From assembly GCA_024362935.1 (NCBI GenBank), contig JANCRA010000017.1, positions 186,001-250,000 of the forward strand: a DNA stretch of 64,000 bases. The letters are read 5' to 3'. The position numbers were made by a program, and so were the translations under genes. Shown piece by piece: positions 8,655 to 22,200 of this stretch (position 1 is the stretch's first letter; each line of letters begins with the position of its first letter). The notes under the pieces are model-generated. The model had not been told where the DNA came from and ran no database searches. It worked only from the letters and a program-made list of their open reading frames with translations. The stretch comes from Setophaga petechia (lineage: Eukaryota; Chordata; Aves; Passeriformes; Parulidae).

Positions 8655-10646
8655 CCCGTGCCTGGGTAACCGTCGGTGACAGAGAGGAAGGACATTGCTC
8701 TGTCTTGGCTGCGGAAAGGATGAAAAGGGGCGATTAGGACCTGCCCCTTCCTCCCGCACACATTCATTTGGGCTCCTTTTCAGCAGACTAGCTGGTTTTA
8801 TCTCACTGTGTCTGCCTGTCTTTGGCAGAGTTGGCACATCTCTCGTGAATTGGAGTCAGCTACAGCAACAGGAAGGGACAGCAGTTTTGTCAGCATTGAT
8901 ACCAAAGCCAAAGTGGGGCCCCATGGATGGATGTTGCTTTCTTCAAGGGATTTTTGGCCTAGAGTCATAGCAAACTCACACTGGTGTCTTCCCAAACGGC
9001 GTTGCCTTTTTTATTTCCACAGGAATCACCTCTTCTTTTTCTTCCCCCCATCTGGGGAGAGCTGCAATGCAGATGCCTCCTGCAGCCAACTCTTGTCACT
9101 GTACACTGACCAAGAAGATCTTGCAGTGGAGAGAGGCTTCCTAGAGCTGCTGTGGAGAGCTGAAGGGGGAAGCTTTGTCCCTTAGTCTTGAAGTCTTGTT
9201 GGGGAGCTGCTCGTGCTCTGGGGGACAGACACCAGTGGTGTTCATCCAAGCCTTGCCGGTTCGTTCCTGTAAAGAAAGAAAGAAAGTGTACGGACGCCAG
9301 ATAGAGCAAAAAGGTGTACGGGAGGGAGACGGGGAAAAGGAGAGGGGTAATAGAGAAAGGAGCCCTGCAGAGGCAGAGATCAATCTTCATGGAGATAATG
9401 ATCAATGCTCAGTTGATTGCAAATCTCAGGGTACATTTGTATGGTAATGCAGGGTTCAGCAACGCGAGAATACATATAACTGGTTACAAAGTGTTATGTA
9501 TCGACAAAGAGCTAACCTATGTTTGGTCACGTACATAGATTGGCAAAAGTGTCAGCAGGACATTCTGCCCCATATCTTCTCTTCACATCCTTAGAACATC
9601 TTGCTTCACATCTCTTTTCCTGGGGTACATCTTGGCCAACTTCTTCATATTGTTTGCCCAAGGGCAGCATGTTTCTGCTATAAGGCACGTATGCAGGGTT
9701 GTGCAGCTTGCTTCTATCCAGTGTCTGCTCAAAATGCTCTCTACATTCCTGAGCTTCCTGACACACCCCAGAGACTTTGGGGTTGTCATATTGGCAAACA
9801 AATTTCAGTCTGGGAACTTTTTGACATTCTTCAATTACTCGCGTGGGGTTTTTTGTTGTTTTGTTTTGGTTTGGTTTGGTTTTTTGTTGGTTTTTTTTTT
9901 TTGTTGTTTGTTTTGTTTTGTTTTGTTTTGTTGGTTTTTGTTTTTTGTTTTCCTCCAGAACAACTGTCATAATGTAATGCTTCCAGAGAATCTTTTCCTA
10001 CTTTTTGGGGAACTTCCTTTTGCTCCCGTCCCAGATCAGGCCAATTCCCAGGGCTCCTTCCCAAAGTGAGCTGTAGCCCATGGCCTCCACTCCCCAGCTG
10101 GAACAGAAGGAAGCACAGAGTTTGCTGTTGTGGGAGGGGAGCTTCTCTTTCCTGCCTGCTTTCCCTTTGGCACAGGTTGGTGTGTGCTCATTTGATAAAG
10201 GCAGCTTTAAACTCTGAAGCAATTGCGTTTCAAACTGCTCCCTTCTCAAGCTCCTCTGTGGGTATCCTTGGACAAAAGGCCTCTTGCTGGGAGCTCCCAG
10301 TGGGCAGCTGAAGGAAGGAGATTGATATTTCAGGGTTGTGACTGCTGAAAGCAGCTGGTTTCTGGAGGTGTCCAGCGCTGGGAGTGGCTTCTTTTCTCAC
10401 CTGCCTGCAGAAAATGAAGTCGCAAAGTGGGCATTTCATTTGTCGGGATGGCCACCAGGGCTGTTTGCCAAGAGGTGGGCTGGCAGAGAGGCAGGTCTCG
10501 TGCTAAACTGGCTGTGTGTTTGTTTTGATGGTGGGGAGCATCAGAGATGCAGACACAGACAGCAGCTGAAGGAACAGTGTGATTTACTGTAATGCAAAAG
10601 TGGAAAAAAGAGTCAGGAAAGGATAAGCTAAGCAACGCACCTCAGC
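8655..10646. other. Spacer upstream of the HSF5-like gene, unit 1
   Basis: This holds (AAAG)4 at 9271-9286, the T-rich repeat at 9849-9951 and otherwise unique-looking sequence. A minus-strand frame at 9527-9970 is open in every unit, but its first third is translated simple repeat and the rest matches nothing I recognise. Non-coding 5' exons of the HSF5-like gene could lie here unseen. Confidence 0.45.
9849..9951. repeat. T-rich GTTTT/GGTTT simple repeat, unit 1
   Basis: About 100 bp consist almost wholly of T and G (GTTTT, GGTTT and a T12 run). Equivalents: 20495-20597, 31156-31258, 41817-41919, 52461-52563, 63119-63221. Unit 2 differs by a T-to-G change that makes one more GGTTT step. Confidence 0.9.
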
Positions 10647-13332
10647 ATTATTACAAAAGGGTGCCTCTGGTGATTAAGGAAGATACATCACCAGGTACCC
10701 CAATGCTTTGCCGTTCATCCAGAGCTACACATCAGCTGGGGGAAGCTGTCCCAGCCAAGCCCTGCAGAGGCACGGCCGGGAACCGGGAAATCCTGCGGTG
10801 CCTCCGCCTTTGGCGGCCACGAGGCTTCCGAGTGCGCTGTGAGAGTAGCCCGGCTCTGATAGTGCTGCACGAGCAATGTGCCAGAGCTTCTGCTGGGGGG
10901 ACAGCTGGTTTCGTTCTCCTCTTGGTTTTCTCCCCGAGCCTGCCCAGGAACCAAGGGAGCCGGCTTGGAGCCAGCGCCCCCCAGGCAGGGCCAGATGTGG
11001 CCTGGTCCAGATTCTAAATGCTGGAAGCTTTCCCCAGGGAGTGGAGACCTCGATCCTACTGCTAACTACGCTTTGTTGATGGGTGGGCACGTAGATCCAA
11101 TTGCTGTTTGTGTCCTTACAAAGTGCACCAGTAGGGTTGAGTTGCTGAGCACGTGCACAGTTCCATGCAATGCCTTGTGTTCCTGGAAGCTGTACATCCC
11201 ATTGTCTCCTCTGCAGAAGACACGGGATATGACAACAAGGCCAAGTTGTTACCTACTTTTATTTCCTCAGAACTTGTTAGACAATATTTTTTCAAAGGAC
11301 TGCGTTTGCCTCTCCTCAGCTTTCTTATTTGAAGCAGAGAGCTGAAGGAGTTTCAGGCCTGTGAGTGCCTGATCTCTCTTTCCCTCAAAAGGCTCTGCCT
11401 CTCAGAGCCCCGGTTACCTGCCGGTGCTTTGGCACGGGAATCATTCATTCCTTAAACTCCATTCCCTAAACACAAGTGGACTTCAACTGCAAAGCCTCTC
11501 TTTGCAGTGGGATTGCTTTTGCCCTGCAGCCTCCATGGGCAAGGGCTTTGTGGGAGCAGGGGTCATCGGGGCCTGTGTCCTGAAACAGACCCAGGAAAAG
11601 GAGCAGATCCTGCTGCCTTCTGCTACTGCTGATCCGAGCAGCAAGTCCCCTGGCAGTTCCTTCAGGGAACTTCACACAAAGGGCTTCCATCGTACTAGTG
11701 CTTGTGAGACCTTCTTGCTCCCCAGTTGTCCTGGATTTTGGAGCATCTCAGCACTTGCGTCCATGGCCCTTCCTTCATGCCCAGCCTGCAGCAGTCACAG
11801 TCACTGCTGCCTCCCCCTTGCCGCAGCTCATTTGCCAAAGTGCTGCCAAAGGCAGCAGAGCTGGCTCAGGATCCCTGTTGGCTTCTGGTCTCTGGGATGA
11901 GCTTCAGAGGGACACTTGGAGCACTTCCTAAAGAGTTGCCCATGGGATGGGCGGTGGATTTGTCCTCCCCGGTGTCAGAGACTGAAATACAATAATTTAT
12001 GGTTTAAACATTTTCATGGAAGACTTTTGCCTACCCCAGCAGAGCTGAGTTACAAAAGCTGCAGAGCTGACCGCCACACCCTGAATGGGGCTCTGAGAGG
12101 CCCTACAGGGTTCTCTGAGGAGGAGGAGATAAAGTAACAGCTCAGGGGCATTCAGGAAGCACAAGCCAATGCCTTCAGGGTGGAGATGACAGCCCCAGGG
12201 CTATCACCACAGGTTCACTGCCAGGTTCACACAGACCCTGGCACCAAAGCTGGGGGCAGAGAGGCTTTGGGGGAGTGTTGGAAAGCCTCTGGCGAGAGGC
12301 AGTGGCCGCCCATCCTCTGCTGGGCAGAGCAGCCCAGCTGTGGGGCCCTTCACCGGGGGAAAGCTTGTCCACAACAGAGGGGGTGATGTGCCCCATCAAA
12401 GGGCCCCCAAAGGGGTGCCCAGACCCCGCACCAGAGCCCTGCAGCACGATGCCGCAGACCCTCGGTGCAGCAAGGGACAGTGTCCAACTGGCCCCCCACA
12501 GGGGAGGCACCTGGGCGTTCCCACCTGCCCAAAGCGTGTGTGAATCCAGGGAATCCCTCACTCGTCAGGATGTGTGGCAGCGTGGTGTGGGACCCTCACC
12601 ACCAAGGAGACCGGATGGAGGAGAGCAGCGAGACACGGTGGGACCCTTGGACGGGTGATAAAGCTGTCACACATAACCCCCACCACCCATGCAGCCTTCT
12701 TTCTCCTCCTTTCTTTTCTCTTTATTTCTCTTGGCCTCTCTTACGATTCAATAAAATACACCAATTTAGCACAAATCACAGAACACCCGTCGAAGCTGAC
12801 AAATGGCATTTCTTGCAGATTGCTACGGCCGCACTGCTGATCCACGAATACACAAGAACCGATTTCAGCTGAAGAATGTCATTTATTACAAATTGCTACA
12901 CCCAATTGTTGACAATATAGAACGATACAAATCTCATTTTAGGTTAAAACCAGGAATTTATTAGATTATTACAACCAGTCTGTGTAAAAATATACAAATA
13001 CTAACTTCAGTTAACAAAACTAAATTTATTGCCAACCTCCACAACAACTCACTATACACAAAGATCAATTAGGCACTTAACAATTTATTACATGTAACTA
13101 CAAACGAACAAATAGCAACACAACTGCATATATAGGAAACAGAACTAAACACTGATATAACAACATCCATGTATACTTAGATAGAAATATACACACAGAT
13201 GGAATTACAAACAAATATGTATCTATACACGTACATATATACAGAGCGTACATCCCTAAACACCACACTTACAGAAACAGTCCTATACAAACAGCAACCC
13301 ACAAACGTGCACATCCAAATGATAATGCATCT

Positions 13333-14645
13333 CTAGACATTTCTACATAACAGACATGTCTGGAGATGGATAGACATGTCTATCCAAATGGATAATCCAG
13401 TTCTAGACATGTCTACACGGAGCTCAAAGCAGAGGGATCCCAGCTGCCCCATCCTCAACGCCTCTCGCTCGGTCTCCTCCTGCCGTGCAGAGCAGCTCTC
13501 CTGGACAGGGACAGCAGATGGGACATCTGGCAAGCAAAGGGAACACTGAGTGAGTACGGGGACGTTTCCCTTGGCAGCAGCTGCACTTCCATCAGAGCCT
13601 CCCCAGGGGGGTCAGAAAGAGAAAGCAGCCGAGCGGGCCAGGCTGTGGTGAGCGCAGCCGCGGCGGGACTGTCCCGCAGCCCCGGCAGCCCGGCACAGCC
13701 GGCACAGCTGCCGGGCCCTGCCGGCACAGCTGCCTTGCCCAAGGACAGCCCCTGTGCCAGCCGGGGCAGCTGCGCTGAGCAGCCCCAGCACGGGCAGGGC
13801 CCGCTCCTGCCCCGCCGGGCAGTGCCCACGGCCACAGCCCACGGCACCCTCGGCCCCACCTGCCTGCCCGGGCCTGTGGCCTCAGCCGGGCTCTCTCCAG
13901 GCTGGCAGCAGCAGGTCCCCGTCCACTGCTCTTGCTCTTGGCCTTCAGCTCCTCCCTGCTGGCTCCCGTCAGTCTCCGGCTGTCCTCGAGGCCTTCATGG
14001 CAGCTGTGGCAAAAAGTGGAGGCTCTGGAATTGCTTCCAAAGCCTGGCAGGGCTGCAGCCCCGGAGCCCTCAGTGCTCCCTGCTGGCCCCCTCCACCCCC
14101 ACAGCCCCGCCATGCTCTGGGTGAACCCCCAGCCCCCTTCAGTTTCTTCAGCCCCTCACAGTCCTCTCACGCCCCTCAGTCCCTTCTGAGCCATCCCGTC
14201 CCCTGAGACACAGAGCCTGTGCCACTTCCCTGTCACCTCAGCGCCACCATGGCCCTCGGCTGCCCCACAGCCCTCAGCCCCAGCAGCAGCAGCTCAGGGT
14301 CACCGTCCCTTCAGCGCCACCGCCCCCTCAGCCCCCTCTGTCTCACCGTCCTTCAGCAGCTCCTCAGGGGACAGCGCCTGGGGCCAGCGGCAGCTCCCAC
14401 CGCTCCAGGGACAGCCGGGGCTGCCAGTGCTGCTCCGCCCGGCCCGACCGCCAGCTCGGGCCCAGCACAGGGACAAGGGGGCACCGGGGGAAAAGCAAAA
14501 AGTGAAAAAGGCAGCCGAGGGGGGAAAGAACTACAAATGCAGCCTAGGCCTACACCAACAGCAATCTATCCATCAATCTCTCCATTTAAACATTCCTATT
14601 CCTCTTACTATATAACTATACACATTTATAAAGCTAACTTCATAC

Positions 14646-14686
<41 letters not shown>

Positions 14687-17600
14687 CATATTTTACTCTA
14701 CACATATCAAAATCTAAGCCTGAAAATCTATAAATGTAAATAGATAATAAAATATAATTATAGCCCATCTATAACTATATACATATCCACATTTAACTAT
14801 ACAGATCTATCAATATATGTGCATATAAAGTGAACACTATCATCTACAAATGGAACGATAACCACTAATAAATAGAACCATAGAACTCTATAAACACATC
14901 TACAAACAGAGGAGTTCTACCTGCCCGATGGTCACAGGCTCTCCCCTGCCTCTTCCTGCCCTGCAGGGCAGCCCTCCCGGAGACGTTGGTCACACGGCAT
15001 CTGGGGAGCAAAGGGAACGCTCAGTCAATATTGGCCCTTCTGCACCTTTCCCTTGGGCAGCAACTGTCCTTCTACCAGGGGCTGTCAAAGATGGCCTGAA
15101 AGGCAGACTCTCACTTGGCAATTTGAAGCAATGTGCCCTTAAAAGAACAGGGCCCATTCCAAGTGTTCAAAGTGGGCTTCAAAACATTGAAGTATCTCGA
15201 TAAAGTCTCAGCCCCCGCAGTGCAAAGGGCACCCAGGAGAGCTTGAAACACAGACTGTCCCAGCTGCCACAAGGAAGCCCAGCCTCGTTCTTTCTCTGAG
15301 CTGACAGAGAGACCTCAGTCCTCTCACTGAAATGGCTGAAGCTGAGGGTGCTGGGAGCTGAGTCATGAACCGGCTCCATTACCTGCCATCTACAAACTGC
15401 CCTCTGCAGGGAGCAGCAGCTGCTCCAACTCGACCAGCAGCTCTGGCAGGAAGGGCTGGGAGGGACAGAGCTCCCTACGAGGCCTGCAGGCTGCACCAGC
15501 TTAGCTAAGGAATGGATCCAAAGTGCTCCTTCTCTCCTCTTAGGCCTCCCTAATCAGGGGTCATTCAAGCTTTTCCTTCTGATACTGGAGTTCCTGTGAT
15601 TTTTCAATTGGTTGGCCTCTGATGTTGTGCTCGTTGCTTTTCTTGTGGGTCAGGACCAATACCAGCAGACTGGTACTATATTCAGTCAGTGATTTGGACT
15701 TCTGCCCTGACTTTTTGCTCTTTTTTTCCCCTGTTCCTTCAAGAGTCGCTCAGCCCGGCCTCCCCTGGCACCCTGCAGCAAATTTATCCAGCAACTTCAG
15801 CACAAAACTGGGACACCCGGCTCGGCGGCGCAACTCCCACAAGGTCAGGTTTATTCCCTGCTCTCGCGCCCCAGCAGAGGACTCGGTGTCAGAGCCTCTG
15901 GAGAAGCGTGGAGGGCAGGGCTCAGGGAGGTTGTGCCAGTGCAGGATTTGAACTAAAGGCACCAGGAAGCGCCAACCCTGCCCAGAGCAGCCATCTCCCA
16001 GCTCTCTGAACCAGTGTGGGCTCTGTCCTTACCAGGCTCCTCGGGCTCCTGCGAACTGTTCCTGCAGCTCTCGCTGCCAGATGCGGCTTCCTCTGCTGCA
16101 GCTCTGTTCACAGGCTCCCCTCCTGAAGAATCAGGGGCAACACCAACATTGTCCTGAGCAGAAAAACAGAAAGAAAGGAACCCAAAGATCACTCACGATT
16201 TTGCTGGAATCATATCGGGCATACAATGACTCTCCTTCTCCACTCCCAAAGGCCATGGAGCACAGAGGAGGGAACACTGCCCACACGGTTCACATGACAA
16301 GCCTTTTAAACTCAGGACTCGGGGGGCCAAGGTGAAAGTGAAGCTCTTACAAAATGACCTTTGAGACAAAACACAAACACACAAAACCAGAAGACACCAA
16401 GTCAGGGGACGTGCCCCCACGCTCTGACCCTGCCTTATCCCAGAGCTGTGAGAAATCAGCCAGCACACAGCCAGGGGCTCTCCTTGCTGCCAGCCCTGCT
16501 GCCAGAAAGGGCAGAGCTCGCCGCCAGCCCTGCCCAGGGCTGTGCGCTGCAAACGCACAGGCCAAGCACACATTTCTGCCTGGGCGTCTCAGCACCCCCA
16601 GCCAACCGCTCACACAACCCATCACAAGGTGCTGCTTCTCGGAGCCCTCTGCTGCTGCCCCACGGGTGTCATCCAGGCAAACATTTCTGCACCCAGGCTA
16701 TTTCCACGATCGCATTTGTGATCAGTGGCAAAAATCTGTAAATCGTTAGGGTGGGGAAAAAAAAGCAACCCAAAAGACCGGAAAAGCCAGACAACCAAGC
16801 AGTGTTTCTATTCCACCGAGGAACTAAATGTTCACAATGAAGCAAATTAACTTTGGACACGAAGATATTCTCACTGTGACCAGTTCCGGAATATTCATCT
16901 CTTCTGCCATAGCCCGTCCATCAGAACCCTAAAGACTCTAAAGATGGTTCCGAGCCTGCAATGTTTCCTTTTGTTATGGAATAAAATGCTCCTCTAAACT
17001 GCCGTGTGTGACTTTACAGAAGACAAAAGTCATGCCACTTGAGAATAAGGTATTGGTAAATCCAAAAAAACACACTCTGCCCCTTGAGTCATAATCACAA
17101 ATGTACTGCAGGCAATGGGTCAGCACACCAACAGAGAGAGAGACATTCTCTGGCCAACACGTGTAATAATCTGCAAAAGGACAGGGAGCTGCAGCTGCAG
17201 CCCAGCCCCAGCCACGGCTCTGGCAGCGCCTACACGCACGGCAGGGCTCACACAGCAGCAGCAGCAGCAGCTGCAGCCCTTGCTTTGCCTTGGCCTTCCC
17301 ACCCAAAAGAGGCACAGCCCACATCTGCTGCAGCTGCAACAGAGGCACCTCTGGCATGCCCCTCCCCACACGGGACACTTGGCGCCTTCAGTGCCACTTC
17401 TCCAAACGCTCTTCTCCTCTTTCCCAGCAAGTAAAACCTCTTCTTCATCCCCTCTTTTAGAAATCTTTCTTTACCAAGAATAATTCAATAACTAAATCAT
17501 GATGAAATAAGTTCAATTAAAGAAGCCTCTGCTTCTCAGCCGTGTAACAGGGTTCAAAAGCGCTCAGTCCAGCCCCTTTTATCCCCATCCAATGGAATTA

Positions 17601-19010
17601 CCTGCGCAGAGGGAGATCTTTCAGACAGGGACCTCCTGATCTCCCGAATCATCTTCTCCACAGCAAGGCCCAGATCTGCCGGTGGCCATTCCTCCTCCCC
17701 AGGGGCGTTCTGTGCTGCACAAGCCGCACTGCCGGGTGCAGCGCTGCGCCCTGAAGTGCCCGGGGTGGCTGCAAGAATCCAAACACATTGGTCAGGCTCC
17801 ACAACGTGGCCGTGGGACACAGAGCTCTAGCGCTGCTGTGGATCAAACATGACGGGAAGCACACAGCACAAGCAGGCAGAGAATCTTTTGGTCTCCTAGC
17901 TGCCCCTGCCTAGTAGGCTTGACAACTTCTGGCCGAGAATGACAGAGCCTTGTGGAAAACTACTTCAAAACGGTCACTTTTCACGACCTTTTGGAAAAAC
18001 AAGGCTACAACTCTTTTCCTACCTCGCGAGTCGCAGGCTGGGGGCTGCTGCTCCCTGTGGAGCTGCTGGAAGCGGCAGGGCTGCATGGCCAGCACCTCCC
18101 GCTCGGCCGGAGGCAGCTGCTCCCCGTGGAGCTCCTGCGAGCGGCTGCGGGGCCCCTCCGGCCCGAGCGGCAGAGGCCGCTCCCCGTGCAACCCGAGCAA
18201 GTGGCAGGGCGGGATGCCGAGCACCTCCCGCTCGGCGGGCAGCGGCCGCTCCCCGTAGAGCTCCTGGAAGCGGCTCGGCCCCTCCCGCCGGGCCGGCAGC
18301 GGCCGCTCCCTGTGCAGCAGGTGGAAGCCGCAGGGCGGGCGCCGGGCGAGCAGCGGCCGCTCCCCGGGGCGCTGCTGCAGGCGGCCGGGCCGGGGGCTGC
18401 GCAGCTCCCGCCCGTCCGGCAGCGTCCGCTCCCTGTGCAGCAGGAGGAAGCCGCTGGGCGGGCGCCCGGCCGGCAGCGGCGGCCGCTCCCTGGGCAGCGG
18501 CGTGAAGCGCCCGCGCCGCCCGGCCGCCTGCAGCGGCCGCGCCCCGGGGCGCTGCTGGGAGCCGCAGGGCGGGCGCCCGCGGCCCTCCCGGCCCGCCGCT
18601 GGCCGCTGCCTGTTGGCCGCGCTCCGGCGCTTGATGCGGAGCAGGAGGTCGGGGCGGTCGCGGCGAAAGCAGGGGTTGCTGTAGTGGAGCCAGGCCCCGG
18701 CATCGCCCGGCGCAGCCGAGCCGAGCCAGCCCGGCACCTTGCGGAAGCCGTAGCGGTAGAGCTGCCGCACGAAGCTGCGGAACTGCGTGGCCCTGAAGGT
18801 GGGCGGCACCGGGGCCGGCCCGTGGCCACGGCCCCTGTGGGCGTGGCCCGAGCTGAGCAGCTCCCGCTCCAAGAGGGAGCGGTCGAGGAGCAGCCCCTGG
18901 GCGCGGCTGTCCCAGCGCACGGAGCAGACGCGGGGGCTGTTCACCAGGCGCCAGAGCTTGGCGGGGAAGGTGCCGGCGCTGAGCCCGGCGGGCAGCGGCA
19001 GCTCCGCCAT
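13333..19010 (-). CDS. HSF5-like gene, unit 2
   Basis: Exons are 18023-19010, 17602-17768, 16033-16153 and 13333-13526, with the same splice sites and phases as unit 1, predicting an identical 489-residue protein. The only exon difference noticed is a silent GTG to GTC in the second full codon of exon 4 (13521). The ORF is intact, so nothing marks this copy as a pseudogene. Confidence 0.72.
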
Positions 19011-19216
19011 GGCGTCGATCGCCGACTGCGGCCACAACGCCCGCGGCGCAACGGCCGCGGCTGCGCCGGCGGCGCGCGGCCTCAGGGGAGCGCTGCGCTC
19101 GGGCCCGCGCGCGCCCAGCGCGGCCCCAGCGCGGGCCGGACTGGGCGGGGACGAGCGCGGCAGAGCCGCGGCTGCGGGCACTGCGCGGGCGGGGCGGCTC
19201 CGGGGCGGGCCGGGCT

Positions 19217-19266
19217 CGGCTCGGCTCGGCTCGGCTCGGCTCGGCTCGGCTCGGCTCGGCTCGGCT
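19217..19266. repeat. CGGCT pentamer tract, 10 copies, unit 2
   Basis: Ten perfect repeats in the same flanks as unit 1. Confidence 0.97.
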
Positions 19267-22200
19267 CGGCACAGCACGGCAGGTTATCCCCACGCTGCAT
19301 CCCGTGCCTGGGTAACCGTCGGTGACAGAGAGGAAGGACATTGCTCTGTCTTGGCTGCGGAAAGGATGAAAAGGGGCGATTAGGACCTGCCCCTTCCTCC
19401 CGCACACATTCATTTGGGCTCCTTTTCAGCAGACTAGCTGGTTTTATCTCACTGTGTCTGCCTGTCTTTGGCAGAGTTGGCACATCTCTCGTGAATTGGA
19501 GTCAGCTACAGCAACAGGAAGGGGCAGCAGTTTTGTCAGCATTGATACCAAAGCCAAAGTGGGGCCCCATGGATGGATGTTGCTTTCTTCAAGGGATTTT
19601 TGGCCTAGAGTCATAGCAAACTCACACTGGTGTCTTCCCAAACGGCGTTGCCTTTTTTATTTCCACAGGAATCACCTCTTCTTTTTCTTCCCCCCATCTG
19701 GGGAGAGCTGCAATGCAGATGCCTCCTGCAGCCAACTCTTGTCACTGTACACTGACCAAGAAGATCTTGCAGTGGAGAGAGGCTTCCTAGAGCTGCTGTG
19801 GAGAGCTGAAGGGGGAAGCTTTGTCCCTTAGTCTTGAAGTCTTGTTGGGGAGCTGCTCGTGCTCTGGGGCACAGACACCAGTGGTGTTCATCCAAGCCTT
19901 GCCGGTTCGTTCCTGTAAAGAAAGAAAGAAAGTGTACGGACGCCAGATAGAGCAAAAAGGTGTACGGGAGGGAGACGGGGAAAAGGAGAGGGGTAATAGA
20001 GAAAGGAGCCCTGCAGAGGCAGAGATCGATCTTCATGGAGATAATGATCAATGCTCAGTTGATTAAAAATCTCAGGGTACATTTGTATGGTAATGCAGGG
20101 TTCAGCAACGCGAGAATACATATAACTGGTTACAAAGTGTTATGTATCGACAAAGAGCTAACCTATGTTTGGTCACGTACATAGATTGGCAAAAGTGTCA
20201 GCAGGACATTCTGCCCCATATCTTCTCTTCGCATCCTTAGAACATCTTGCTTCACATCTCTTTTCCTGGGGTACATCTTGGCCAACTTCTTCATATTGTT
20301 TGCCCAAGGGCAGCATGTTTCTGCTATAAGGCACGTATGCAGGGTTGTGCAGCTTGCTTCTATCCAGTGTCTGCTCAAAATGCTCTCTACATTCCTGAGC
20401 TTCCTGACACACCCCAGAGACTTTGGGGTTGTCATATTGGCAAACAAATTTCAGTCTGGGAACTTTTTGACATTCTTCAATTACTCGCGTGGGGTTTTTT
20501 GTTGTTTTGGTTTGGTTTGGTTTGGTTTTTTGTTGGTTTTTTTTTTTTGTTGTTTGTTTTGTTTTGTTTTGTTTTGTTGGTTTTTGTTTTTTGTTTTCCT
20601 CCAGAACAACTGTCATAATGTAATGCTTCCAGAGAATCTTTTCCTACTTTTTGGGGAACTTCCTTTTGCTCCCGTCCCAGATCAGGCCAATTCCCAGGGC
20701 TCCTTCCCAAAGTGAGCTGTAGCCCATGGCCTCCACTCCCCAGCTGGAACAGAAGGAAGCACAGAGTTTGCTGTTGTGGGAGGGGAGCTTCTCTTTCCTG
20801 CCTGCTTTCCCTTTGGCACAGGTTGGTGTGTGCTCATTTGATAAAGGCAGCTTTAAACTCTGAAGCAATTGCGTTTCAAACTGCTCCCTTCTCAAGCTCC
20901 TCTGTGGGTATCCTTGGACAAAAGGCCTCTTGCTGGGAGCTCCCAGTGGGCAGCTGAAGGAAGGAGATTGATATTTCAGGGTTGTGACTGCTGAAAGCAG
21001 CTGGTTTCTGGAGGTGTCCAGCGCTGGGAGTGGCTTCTTTTCTCACCTGCCTGCAGAAAATGAAGTCGCAAAGTGGGCATTTCATTTGTGGGGATGGCCA
21101 CCAGGGCTGTTTGCCAAGAGGTGGGCTGGCAGAGAGGCAGGTCTCGTGCTAAACTGGCTGTGTGTTTGTTTTGATGGTGGGGAGCATCAGAGATGCAGAC
21201 ACAGACAGCAGCTGAAGGAACAGTGTGATTTACTGTAATGCAAAAGTGGAAAAAAGAGTCAGGAAAGGATAAGCTAAGCAACGCACCTCAGCATTATTAC
21301 AAAAGGGTGCCTCTGGTGATTAAGGAAGATACATCACCAGGTACCCCAATGCTTTGCCGTTCATCCAGAGCTACACATCAGCTGGGGGAAGCTGTCCCAG
21401 CCAAGCCCTGCAGAGGCACGGCCGGGAACCGGGAAATCCTGCGGTGCCTCCGCCTTTGGCGGCCACGAGGCTTCCGAGTGCGCTGTGAGAGTAGCCCGGC
21501 TCTGATAGTGCTGCACGAGCAACGTGCCAGAGCTTCTGCTGGGGGGACAGCTGGTTTTGTTCTCCTCTTGGTTTTCTCCCCGAGCCTGCCCAGGAACCAA
21601 GGGAGCCGGCTTGGAGCCAGCGCCCCCCAGGCAGGGCCAGATGTGGCCTGGTCCAGATTCTAAATGCTGGAAGCTTTCCCCAGGGAGTGGAGACCTCGAT
21701 CCTACTGCTAACTACGCTTTGTTGATGGGTGGGCACGTAGATCCAATTGCTGTTTGTGTCCTTACAAAGTGCACCAGTAGGGTTGAGTTGCTGAGCACGT
21801 GCACAGTTCCATGCAATGCCTTGTGTTCCTGGAAGCTGTACATCCCATTGTCTCCTCTGCAGAAGACACGGGATATGACAACAAGGCCAAGTTGTTACCT
21901 GCTTTTATTCCCTCAGAACTTGTTAGACAGTATTTTTTCAAAGGACTGCGTTTGCCTCTCCTCAGCTTTCTTATTTGAAGCAGAGAGCTGAAGGAGTTTC
22001 AGGCCTGTGAGTGCCTGATCTCTCTTTCCCTCAAAAGGCTCTGCCTCTCAGAGCCCCGGTTACCTGCCGGTGCTTTGGCACGGGAATCATTCATTCCTTA
22101 AACTCCATTCCCTAAACACAAGTGGACTTCAACTGCAAAGCCTCTCTTTGCAGTGGGATTGCTTTTGCCCTGCAGCCTCCATGGGCAAGGGCTTTGTGGG

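Larger units (their letters stand above)
1..10646. repeat. Tandem array unit 1 (10,646 bp)
   Basis: The sequence beginning at base 1 restarts at 10647 and every later element recurs at the same spacing, so this is one full period of a head-to-tail array. It holds one complete minus-strand HSF5-like gene plus spacer. Its variants are 10 CGGCT pentamers, 13 TA dinucleotides and no 15-bp coding insertion. The boundary is the window edge, not a biological junction. Confidence 0.98.
10647..21292. repeat. Tandem array unit 2 (10,646 bp)
   Basis: Every position aligns to unit 1 with a constant shift of 10,646 and no net indel. About 15 substitutions were seen by eye, for example GTTGCAG to GTCGAAG near 12790, GATTGCAAAT to GATTAAAAAT near 20063 and GTTTTGTTTTGG to GTTTTGGTTTGG near 20506. 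It has 10 CGGCT pentamers and 13 TA. Confidence 0.98.

Noticed and set aside
7306..8679. Long plus-strand ORF (457 codons) opposite exon 1, repeated in every unit
   Set aside because: It is an antisense shadow of the GC-rich HSF exon. It has no domain, is rich in Ala/Pro/Leu/Arg, and runs through the pentamer tract.
7359..8767. Two other long minus-strand frames (274 and 464 codons) over exon 1
   Set aside because: They overlap the HSF frame out of register and consist of Ala/Gly/Pro/Ser/Arg low complexity. Only the third frame carries the HSF domain and strong Kozak ATG.
9271..9951. Possible retroelement with an A-rich tail (minus strand)
   Set aside because: The A-rich stretch is a regular AAAAC/AAACC simple repeat without target-site duplications or a recognisable CR1, LTR or reverse transcriptase sequence.
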